A DNA stretch of 11,628 bases. It comes from Chloroflexota bacterium (lineage in GTDB: Bacteria; Chloroflexota; Anaerolineae; Caldilineales; Caldilineaceae). Each line of letters opens with the position of its first letter. The stretch's first letter is position 1. A program made the translations under genes and the position numbers. The stretch lies in the NCBI GenBank assembly GCA_003577005.1, contig QEUW01000246.1:1-11628 (forward strand), read 5' to 3'. The notes under the pieces are model-generated. The model saw only the letters and a program-made list of their open reading frames with translations. It had not been told where the DNA came from and ran no database searches. Shown here piece after piece: positions 1 to 5,974 of this stretch.

Positions 1-2617
1 CCCGGTAATCAGGCTTAGAGATTCCGTAGCGTTGCATCAAGCCGAACAGTTCATCATCGTCGATTATGATGGTGTCACGCCCCCTGAGATCGCGCTTGCC
101 GCGGCGGATGATGCCCAGCTGTTTGCGGAGGATTTGCCCCACCCGCTTGGGGGTCATGTTCACATCTGGGTCAAAGTTGGCCAGGATCTCTTTTGCAACG
201 GCGGCGATGTTGGCGATGCTCCAATCTGCCGGCACAGGGATGGCCGAGGGGCGAGGGTAGCGGATACGCACGAGGGCCTCGACGACAATGGCCGGGTCAG
301 TGGTCTGGCGGTCGCTGATTAGGCTCTGGTTGTACAATTGCATGAAGCGTTGCAGGTCTTCGAGGATCTGCTTGTCCTTGATGATGCTTCTCAGGGCCAG
401 GGTGATCTGGGCCAGGCGGGCCATGATGGTACGGTCCACGTCGTTCGGGTCCACGGTCACGGGCTGCCAGTATTTGAGTCGGTAGTCGAGCAAGCGATTG
501 CGCAGGCGCTGGGCCTCGGTGTAGAACTCTTCGGTGAGGTCGAGCGGGATGTCGGGTCGGAGGAGACCCTTGGTGGTGTAGTGGGTGATACAGCGCGAAT
601 CCATGGCCTGGTCCATGAAGCCTTCGCGGGCGCCGAAGATCTTGGGGCCGAAGACGTTGAAGCGTCGCACCCGCAGGCCGGAGTTGTCGGACTTGGGTTC
701 CATGCGCTTGATGCTGCCATGCTTGCTGTTGCCCAAATTGATGATCTTGGCGATAAGAGCAGACTCGTCTGAACTTTTGAAATCCGACTCATCGACAATC
801 GTGGTGCCCTTGAAAAGCTCCAGCGTGTAGTAGATGGTAGCTTCGCTGTCGCCACCGCCGAACATCATGGCGCGGTAGCAAAGCGAGCCGATAGTCTTGA
901 TAAAACGGGTTTTGCCGGAGCCATACTCACCCAATGCACGTAGGTAAGGCAGCGTCTCGTAGCCGGCGTCATAGAACCAGGTGAGTAGGACGTAATAGCT
1001 GGCGATATTCTCGTAGTAGGCTGGCACATCCAGCCAGCGGTGAATAAACGCTCGGATATCGCGCAGTAGCTCTGTTTCTGTGCCGCTTGGTTCGCGGTCG
1101 CTGGGAAAGAGTACATCGCCACCACTGATCAGTTCCTCCTCGCGCGGATCGACCGGCCAGTACATGGTGGGGCCGATCTGCAACGCGTTCACTTTCTCGA
1201 ATTTATTGTCGGGTGTGCGCACCCAGTAGAAGGTCTTCAACTCGCTCGTATCGAGACACTGCACACACTGTTCAAAGAGATAGCCCCCCATATAGCCACC
1301 AGCGGAGATCAGGTGTCTCTCGCTGTGGTCCTGACCTTCGTTACTCTTGTTCGCCTGATAAGCCTTGAGCAGGCGGGAGAATTGGCCCAAGGAGCCATTG
1401 CAAAGGCGGTTGGCCAGGTCGGGTTTGAGGTCGGTGGCGACCAGGTTGTCGAGAGAGGTGAAGATGTCGAAGAAGCGCTTGATCAACGCCTGGCGCTCGT
1501 CATCTTTGGCTTTGCCGGCGCGCATGGCGAGGACCTGGAGAGCGGTCGGGCTGTTGGCCAGGAGAGCGTGCAGGTCGTCAGGGGTGGTTGCACCGCGCGC
1601 GTAGTCGTTGGCGTCTTTGACCTCGATGTGGTTCTGACCCCCGTCACGGTGGCGGATGGTGGCTGGCCAGGTGACGATGCGCGCCAACGGTTCGACGGCG
1701 CGCTCTGGACGGGTCAGGGCCAGGGTCAGGGCCTCCTGGCCGGCGTGGTCGTTGTCGTAGGCGATATGGGTTACATCGGGGATCTGGGCGTCTGCTGCGC
1801 CACAGAGGGCGGTGCTGCGGACGCCCAGTTGGCCCAGCGAGATGGCGTCGGCCTGGCCTTCGACCAGTACGTGGTAGGCGCCGCTGGCCGGCGCTGGCGC
1901 GTTGATGTAGGGTTGCTTGGGGCCGGCTGCGGTGACCCAGTTCCCGGACCCGGGCGGCTCCTCGATCTTGTCGGGCAGGTTAAAGTGGCGCTTGCCTACG
2001 ATGTTGCGCGCGCTGAGATAGACGGGCAGGCCGCGCTCGTCGCTGTGGACGTAGACGATCATGTCGGTGGGGATGGAGAGCACGGCTTTGGCGAGGGGGT
2101 GGTCGATGAGGCCGGCGAAGCGCAGTTGGGCGGATAATGGTTTGTTGTCACCCGAAGGGTTTTCGGGGTTGAAGCCGATCTGTTCACGCTCGATGGTCTC
2201 CAGGGTCCAGCCGCGTTGTTTGGTGCAGTAGGCGATGGCTTCAGGGCTGACCAGGAGCTGGGCGTGGAAGTGGGCTGCGGCCATGGCCAGGATTTCATGG
2301 CGCATCTTGCGATCGCAACGTTGTTGCTCAGCCGCCTGGCGTTCGCTGTCGGTGATCTGGCGCAGCTCGACACCGGCCTTGCGCGCCAGATCCTCCAGCG
2401 CGGTGCGGAAGTCGCATTTGTGCTGCCACATATAGTAGTCGAAGATGTCGCCGCCCTCGCCGGTGCTGAAGCGGTGCCAGGTCTGGGTGCGCGGCCAGAT
2501 TTTGAGGCTGTCATGCTCTTTGGTGGAGAGCACGGCGCCGCGGCCGGTGAGGGTGTAATCTTCGCCGACAAGGTCTTCGATGCGGGTGCGCTCTTTGATC
2601 TGCTCGATGGGTGTCAT
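1..2617 (-). CDS. Toprim primase / P-loop helicase fusion, C-terminus cut by window edge
   Basis: An uninterrupted reading frame of 872 codons runs off the left edge. I read every codon and found no stop. Residues 1-85 resemble a DnaG-type CHC2 module (GEGGDIFDYYMW, then ALEDLARKAGVEL), but the zinc-binding Cys/His residues are absent. A Toprim domain follows, with E253-GQAD and D288-N-D-H-A-G. A P-loop ATPase has Walker A GEYGSGKT (563-570, K569) and Walker B VDE (D609, E610). The C-terminal ~200 residues look like a DNA-binding tail. Likely role: primer synthesis and helicase loading or unwinding for element replication, in the style of phage and plasmid primase-helicases. The start is ATG at 2617 with AGGAAAG just upstream; this SD overlaps the end of the preceding gene, 12 bp away. 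Domain calls are solid. The exact family and the true C-terminus are unknown. Confidence 0.88.
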   Translation of the reverse strand, partial: MTPIEQIKERTRIEDLVGEDYTLTGRGAVLSTKEHDSLKIWPRTQTWHRFSTGEGGDIFDYYMWQHKCDFRTALEDLARKAGVELRQITDSERQAAEQQRCDRKMRHEILAMAAAHFHAQLLVSPEAIAYCTKQRGWTLETIEREQIGFNPENPSGDNKPLSAQLRFAGLIDHPLAKAVLSIPTDMIVYVHSDERGLPVYLSARNIVGKRHFNLPDKIEEPPGSGNWVTAAGPKQPYINAPAPASGAYHVLVEGQADAISLGQLGVRSTALCGAADAQIPDVTHIAYDNDHAGQEALTLALTRPERAVEPLARIVTWPATIRHRDGGQNHIEVKDANDYARGATTPDDLHALLANSPTALQVLAMRAGKAKDDERQALIKRFFDIFTSLDNLVATDLKPDLANRLCNGSLGQFSRLLKAYQANKSNEGQDHSERHLISAGGYMGGYLFEQCVQCLDTSELKTFYWVRTPDNKFEKVNALQIGPTMYWPVDPREEELISGGDVLFPSDREPSGTETELLRDIRAFIHRWLDVPAYYENIASYYVLLTWFYDAGYETLPYLRALGEYGSGKTRFIKTIGSLCYRAMMFGGGDSEATIYYTLELFKGTTIVDESDFKSSDESALIAKIINLGNSKHGSIKRMEPKSDNSGLRVRRFNVFGPKIFGAREGFMDQAMDSRCITHYTTKGLLRPDIPLDLTEEFYTEAQRLRNRLLDYRLKYWQPVTVDPNDVDRTIMARLAQITLALRSIIKDKQILEDLQRFMQLYNQSLISDRQTTDPAIVVEALVRIRYPRPSAIPVPADWSIANIAAVAKEILANFDPDVNMTPKRVGQILRKQLGIIRRGKRDLRGRDTIIIDDDELFGLMQRYGISKPDYR

Positions 2618-2629
2618 GGTGAAGCTTTC

Positions 2630-2905
2630 CTAACGTTCGGTTGTGACCTGCAAAAGAGATAGCTGTGCAGGGCCAGTATTGACAACCAACTGATCATCAT
2701 CAATCCGAATCGGCACACCGGGCGGCAGGCTTTCGACCCGCACCTGGTGCGCCGATTCGTAATCAGCGATGACCATCCACAGTTCGAGTTCTTCACAGAA
2801 CCACCTGTCTACCCGTGTGACTCCAGGTGTGGAGCGTAACATATCGGCGACATCAGCGGCCTGGGAAAATGACTCGTCACAGTAACTCAGTTTTGAGCGC
2901 GGCAT
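2630..2905 (-). CDS. Hypothetical protein, 91 aa
   Basis: A small acidic protein beginning MPRSKLSYCDESF, of no family I recognise. It has a mixed alpha/beta look, a central WFCEELELWMVIADYES stretch that could form beta strands, and a C-terminal region rich in V, D and L. There is no signal peptide or membrane segment. The ATG at 2905 is preceded by GAGAGGG at good spacing. Its 5' end overlaps the upstream gene by 19 bp, and its stop lies 12 bp before the primase-helicase start, so translation is probably coupled. Position suggests an accessory replication or regulatory factor, but this is inference only. The tight packing and SD support a real gene. Confidence 0.7.
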   Translation of the reverse strand: MPRSKLSYCDESFSQAADVADMLRSTPGVTRVDRWFCEELELWMVIADYESAHQVRVESLPPGVPIRIDDDQLVVNTGPAQLSLLQVTTER

Positions 2906-3111
2906 GGGATGACCCTCTCAGGTTTCTGTCGCTGATGTTGAGTGTCTGATCCTAGCTGTGCTTCTTTGACGGCCTGCCGGGTCTGCTGGGCCAACCTCTC
3001 AAGGGCGGCATCCGCCTGCACTTGCTGAGCCAGGTAGTCGGCGTTGGCGCGGCGCAATACTGCGCGGATTTCCTCCAGGGTGGCGTCATTGATCTGGTCT
3101 GTCAGTTTCAT
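2887..3111 (-). CDS. Small hypothetical protein, 74 aa, paralogous N-terminus to its upstream neighbour
   Basis: Predicted mostly helical and charged (LRRANADYLAQQVQADAALERLAQQTRQAVKEAQ), consistent with a short coiled coil, with a basic tail. The first 19 residues (MKLTDQINDATLEEIRAVL) match the neighbouring gene (MKQLDQLQDATIDTIRAIL) at 11 positions, which is why I prefer the ATG at 3111. A longer form could begin at 3123, where the upstream stop and an ATG overlap as TGATG, or at 3132. A purine-rich GGGGG lies upstream of 3111. Function unknown. The gene overlaps the 91-aa gene by 19 bp. Confidence 0.68.
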   Translation of the reverse strand: MKLTDQINDATLEEIRAVLRRANADYLAQQVQADAALERLAQQTRQAVKEAQLGSDTQHQRQKPERVIPCRAQN

Positions 3112-3122
3112 GGGCACCCCCA

Positions 3123-3347
3123 TCAAAAACAATCATGCTCACCCAGATACATTGCGCCACACAGAATGCAGGTGCGGCGGGCACCAACCAGGTCCCGCAA
3201 TTGACGCTCTGGTCGCCCCTGCCAGGAGTCAATTTCTTCGGCACCCATTCCGTTCTCTTGGGCAACGAACGGAATAGAGTCGATCTCCTCTAGAATGGCA
3301 CGAATCGTGTCGATGGTGGCGTCTTGGAGTTGGTCTAATTGTTTCAT
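3123..3347 (-). CDS. Small Cys-pair protein, 74 aa, shares N-terminal motif with next gene
   Basis: The N-terminal helix MKQLDQLQDATIDTIRAIL resembles the start of the next gene. The C-terminal part (RRTCILCGAMYLGEHDCF) has a CxxC plus a late Cys and His, suggesting a small metal-binding knuckle. This is not a full zinc ribbon with two CxxC pairs, unless it dimerises or uses H/D ligands. The start at 3347 has an AAAGAGAT Shine-Dalgarno. The stop lies 11 bp before the preferred start of the next gene, or overlaps an alternative start as TGATG. Function unknown. It follows a strong hairpin (3373-3403) in the transcript. Confidence 0.7.
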   Translation of the reverse strand: MKQLDQLQDATIDTIRAILEEIDSIPFVAQENGMGAEEIDSWQGRPERQLRDLVGARRTCILCGAMYLGEHDCF

Positions 3348-3372
3348 GGTCTATCTCTTTCGAGTTGTCAGC

Positions 3373-3403
3373 GGGATGGGTGGCATTCGCTGCCACCCAT
3401 CCC
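3373..3403 (-). other. Perfect 13-bp stem-loop downstream of the frameshift gene
   Basis: Arms GGGATGGGTGGCA (3373-3385) and TGCCACCCATCCC (3391-3403) are perfectly complementary around a 5-nt loop. The structure begins 5 nt past the stop codon of the zinc-ribbon frame (3409-3411). No U-run follows on the minus strand, so a classical intrinsic terminator is unlikely. A transcript-stabilising, processing or polarity element between the frameshift gene and the small genes is more likely. Confidence 0.6.
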
Positions 3404-3408
3404 AGATG

Positions 3409-3898
3409 CTAGACGGAGATATATTCGCCCTCATACAGGTAGCTCAGAGAGGGCACCAGGTTGCGGACGAATACGCCTTGCTCGTGATCGCTACAACGCG
3501 GGCAGGAGTCAGTAGCAGTGGTCTCGCCACAGGCCCGGCAAGTCATTTCACCCGGCGCCACCCGAACATACCGCACCGGCCGGCCCTCGCAATCCAGGAC
3601 TGGTCGAGTCCAGTCAAAGATGCCCCCTGTCGTTGTCTGTTTGCATGTCTTGCCCCTTTTTGGGTTTTGGCCCAGGTTTGCGCCCAGGCTTACGCGCTGG
3701 TTTGCGAGTTGGCGTATCGTTGCCGGTCGCAACGGCGACTGCCTCCTCATGAGCAGTCAGTTGGGCCATGGGCGCCGGCGTCAGAGTAGGGGGGGGTAGT
3801 GTTCGGGCGCCCAACATGCGTCCCAGGTCGGCGACCAGGGTGGATAGCTCGCCACTCTGGATCTCGTCGATCTCGATGCTCCATACTTTCAGTTTCAT
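3409..3898 (-). CDS. Basic-tail / zinc-ribbon protein, likely expressed by +1 programmed frameshift (162 aa; 94 aa without shift)
   Basis: The zero frame starts at ATG 3898 (MKLKVWSIEI; SD GAGGG) and ends at TGA 3614-3616 after 94 residues. Its end is Lys/Arg/Pro-rich (residues 65-81, KPGRKPGPKPKK, AT-hook-like). A +1 shift at CTT-TGA continues with DWTRPVLDCEG and adds 68 residues, to the stop at 3409. The added part carries a zinc-ribbon motif, C120xxC123-x8-C132xxC135, and an acidic tail. The junction is a near copy of the prfB frameshift signal. The downstream frame has one upstream ATG (3750), but that would cross the basic tail in a shadow frame with no coding look. The fusion probably binds nucleic acid. 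An in-frame internal ATG (3646) with AAGGGG before it could yield a 10-aa peptide or a 78-aa shifted form. A longer start at 3919 is possible. Function otherwise unknown. Confidence 0.72.
3613..3628 (-). promoter_or_regulatory. prfB-like programmed +1 ribosomal frameshift site
   Basis: On the minus strand the sequence is AGG GGG CAT CTT TGA C. The E. coli prfB site is AGG GGG TAT CTT TGA C, so 15 of 16 bases match. The Shine-Dalgarno-like AGGGGG sits at the same distance from the CTT slippery codon, and UGA is followed by C, a weak termination context. Slippage of tRNA-Leu from CUU to UUU moves the ribosome exactly into the downstream zinc-ribbon frame (GAC TGG ACT). Motif and frame are seen directly; use in vivo is inferred. 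Confidence 0.75.
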
Positions 3899-3921
3899 CT
3901 TGTTTCCCTCAGTCATCATCC

Positions 3922-5304
3922 TCAGTCAACGTTGTTGTTGAGCCAGTGGCAGAAGTCCCTCAGCACATCCTCTGGCGTTGCTTCGGCTAGGTCCTCGATG
4001 GTCAGGTCCCAGTGAAAGAGGTCGGGGGCGGGAAGTCCGGTCTTGCTTTGGACGAAGTCGTGGAAGGTGCCCGGGTTGCGCGCAGGGAGTGGTTCGGGTT
4101 CTCGATTGACAAACGGCGGGATGTTGAGCCAGTAGCGGCCGGCACTCATCTTGCGATGGTAGTCAAGCCGCTCATCGGTGGCCGGCGCTTCGAAGCGAAC
4201 GGGCTTGGCGTCCAGGAAGGCGCCGATCACAAAGTCGCTTTGATGCCCGCAAGTGGCCAGCTTCTTGATCCGTGTTCCTGGGCCCCGGTCGGCGACATAG
4301 GTGGCGTCTTCGAGGGTAGCCACTTCGTGGACGAGGTCGGTCTCTTCATCGGTGCAGAGCGAGGTGACGCCGATGGGCACATAGCGGATCTCCCAGCAGT
4401 GCCAGGGTTCCCAGAGAATGTCGGTCCACTTTGCCACCCATTCAGCGCACGCAGCATCGTACGTAGCCGTAGCGTCCAGATAGCGCTTAGCCAGGTCGAT
4501 CAGTTGTCGAGCGAGGTCTGCTTTGCGCCCTTCCCGTTCTAGATGCCTGGCGACCGCGGCGCGCCAGTGCGCCAGCCACGCCTGCGCCTTGTCGGGATCG
4601 AGCAATGCCAACTCGTTGTACAGGTCCGTGACGAATTGTTCGTCACGGCGCTCGTCCCAGTTGTAGGTTCTTGTGAGTTCAGCAATGCGGTGCTTCTTCC
4701 ATGCCTGGTACTCCTGGTCGGCGCGCTCTGGATCGAGTCCGCTCAGCTCCTCATAGCGGGGGCGTACACCCGCCAGCGGCGAAGTGGATGACCATCCACC
4801 GTACGGGACGAGCTTGCTGATAGCCTCCTGCCGTTTCTCCTCTTCCTTCTTGGCAATCTTTGCCATCCAACCGGCGTAGGATTGGCGGGCCTTGTATAGG
4901 ATCTGCGGAATTTCGTCGCTGGTGACGTTGCCGGGACAGAGATAGCCCCTGCCGCCGTCGTCAATGAGACATCGGATATAGCCTTCTCGCGTTGGGTACG
5001 AGGAGCCAGCCGGACGCCACGTGAGATGGATGGGCGCCAGTTCATATTCGTGGCTGCCCAGGAGCCAGGTCAGTTCGACAAATTGTCCCTCGTTGCTGTA
5101 TTCTGGTTTCTCTGCGCAGCGGAGGGGAAGAATGTCATCGGCGATGCCAACGAACAGGGCGGAGAGTTGGAGTCTGGCTTCATCCTCGATCTCGCGGTTC
5201 TGTTTAGCGAGTTCCGCCTGGCGGTCGCGTTCCGCCTGGCGCTTCCGCCGTTCGACACTGGTGATCAGTTTATCGATGGAATTGGTAGCAACTTGGGTTG
5301 TCAT
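3922..5304 (-). CDS. Hypothetical protein, 460 aa, N-terminal coiled coil
   Basis: A large soluble protein of no family I recognise. Residues ~13-47 (ERRKRQAERDRQAELAKQ...) form a charged coiled coil encoded partly by short direct DNA repeats. A region rich in W, Y, R and E follows (EGYIRCLIDDGGRGYLC). A second charged helix (AKKEEEKRQEA) precedes a helical middle part with many W residues. The C-terminal third has scattered Cys (TSLCTDEE, ATCGHQSDF) and ends with an acidic helix, EDLAEATPEDVLRDFCHWL. There is no membrane segment. The start at 5304 is chosen for its AAAGGA Shine-Dalgarno and the MTTQ start; the open frame extends further to 5553, but that part overlaps the upstream gene. The following gene starts within 24 bp of its stop. 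The size and central position suggest an element-specific structural or regulatory protein, but no function can be claimed. Confidence 0.78.
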   Translation of the reverse strand: MTTQVATNSIDKLITSVERRKRQAERDRQAELAKQNREIEDEARLQLSALFVGIADDILPLRCAEKPEYSNEGQFVELTWLLGSHEYELAPIHLTWRPAGSSYPTREGYIRCLIDDGGRGYLCPGNVTSDEIPQILYKARQSYAGWMAKIAKKEEEKRQEAISKLVPYGGWSSTSPLAGVRPRYEELSGLDPERADQEYQAWKKHRIAELTRTYNWDERRDEQFVTDLYNELALLDPDKAQAWLAHWRAAVARHLEREGRKADLARQLIDLAKRYLDATATYDAACAEWVAKWTDILWEPWHCWEIRYVPIGVTSLCTDEETDLVHEVATLEDATYVADRGPGTRIKKLATCGHQSDFVIGAFLDAKPVRFEAPATDERLDYHRKMSAGRYWLNIPPFVNREPEPLPARNPGTFHDFVQSKTGLPAPDLFHWDLTIEDLAEATPEDVLRDFCHWLNNNVD

Positions 5305-5348
5305 GGGATATAATCCTTTCGGGTATGTAGGGTTCGACTCTACGTCCA

Positions 5349-5381
5349 GCCCAGACCAGTGTCCGTGGCAATGGTCTGGGC
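5349..5381 (-). other. Perfect 10-bp inverted repeat in intergenic gap
   Basis: GCCCAGACCA (5349-5358) and TGGTCTGGGC (5372-5381) are exact reverse complements around a 13-nt loop. It lies 6 nt past the stop of the 93-aa gene and about 45 nt before the 460-aa gene, in one of the few real gaps of the operon. On the plus strand it is followed by TTTTCT, but no plus-strand gene precedes it. A processing or partial termination element in the leftward transcript, or a protein-binding site, is possible. Confidence 0.5.
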
Positions 5382-5386
5382 ATTTT

Positions 5387-5668
5387 CTATTGCACGAAAG
5401 TTGACGGCCGGTTTTTCGGACCATCGACGATGCGGCCGGTCTCGAGATCGACCGTGAGCCCTGCGAGTTCGGCCAGGGCGACCCATTGCAGCGGGATCGG
5501 AGAAAGAGGGTCGCCGTCTTCCAACTGCCTTTGCTGTGTCTCACACAGGTCATGGAAGTGGCGCCGGTATTCGACGCTGCGGATCAGGTAGTATGACAGT
5601 GGCTTGTTGCGCGCTGGCGGCGCTGGGCGTTGGTCGATCATCTGGAGATTGGTCTCTGTGGTGGGCAT
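5387..5668 (-). CDS. Hypothetical protein, 93 aa
   Basis: A small protein, MPTTETNLQMIDQRPAPP then a basic/aromatic stretch (LSYYLIRSVEYRRHFHDL), then LQWVALAELAGLTVDLETGRIVDGP. No recognised domain, signal peptide or transmembrane segment. The start at 5668 is supported by AAAGGATAG upstream and by position: only 5 bp separate it from the stop of the preceding gene. The frame also runs open upstream to 5755, but that would overlap the Cys-pair gene. It is followed by a hairpin-containing gap before the 460-aa gene. Function unknown. Confidence 0.7.
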   Translation of the reverse strand: MPTTETNLQMIDQRPAPPARNKPLSYYLIRSVEYRRHFHDLCETQQRQLEDGDPLSPIPLQWVALAELAGLTVDLETGRIVDGPKNRPSTFVQ

Positions 5669-5673
5669 GGTGG

Positions 5674-5877
5674 CTATCCTTTCTTGTGAGCGAGCGACTC
5701 GTAAAAGCATTCGATACAGGTCTTCTTGCCGACGGGCATCTCCATGTAGATCCAATCGGGCGCCAGTGAAGGTTCGGTATGGATGTGGCGGCCGCAGCGT
5801 TGGCGGGTGATGCCATCGACGCAGAGGTAGATATAGATCTTGTGCGGGTCATAAGGTTGGTCACGAGGGTGGTTCAT
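5674..5877 (-). CDS. Small four-Cys protein, probable zinc-binding, 67 aa
   Basis: Starts MNHPRDQPYDPHKIYIYLCVDG and contains Cys in YLCVDGITRQRC and KKTCIECFYE, with His in RHIHTE between them, so it likely folds as a small zinc-binding unit. The longer open frame to 5973 is discarded because ATG 5877 has AAAGGTG upstream and the extra N-terminus looks like untranslated leader. It lies 5 bp before the 93-aa gene and about 97 bp after the integrase stop. Small Cys-pair proteins recur in this operon (also at 3123-3347 and 3409-3898). DNA or RNA binding is plausible but not demonstrable. Confidence 0.7.
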   Translation of the reverse strand: MNHPRDQPYDPHKIYIYLCVDGITRQRCGRHIHTEPSLAPDWIYMEMPVGKKTCIECFYESLAHKKG

Positions 5878-5974
5878 CTGTTCACCTTTCTTTGTGAATC
5901 TACTAAAGCGTGCTACGCTACCGGTGATCGAGCTGGATCGAGTCGGGTGGGTGGGTTGGCTGCACGTTAACAAC

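Noticed and set aside
338..772. 144-aa plus-strand open frame
   Set aside because: Also antisense to the helicase domain (Walker B region); no Shine-Dalgarno or recognisable motif.
1313..2137. 274-aa plus-strand open frame
   Set aside because: Antisense shadow of the primase-helicase gene, whose minus-strand frame has Toprim motifs and no stops; the plus-strand product is G/V-rich low-complexity with no domain.
3617..3750. ATG-initiated upstream extension of the zinc-ribbon frame as an independent gene
   Set aside because: This part overlaps the coding basic tail in a shadow frame, has no good ribosome-binding site, and the prfB-like signal explains access to the frame better. Kept only as an alternative.
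4012..4542. 176-aa plus-strand open frame
   Set aside because: Antisense to the 460-aa gene, which has a good start and operon context.
5327..5343. GTAGGGTTCGACTCTAC, which resembles a tRNA or tmRNA T-arm
   Set aside because: The T-loop register is wrong for a 5-bp stem with TTCRA, and no acceptor or anticodon arm can be built around it.
5907..5919. Short AGCGT/ACGCT inverted repeat upstream of the 67-aa gene
   Set aside because: Only 5-bp arms and no supporting promoter; expected by chance.
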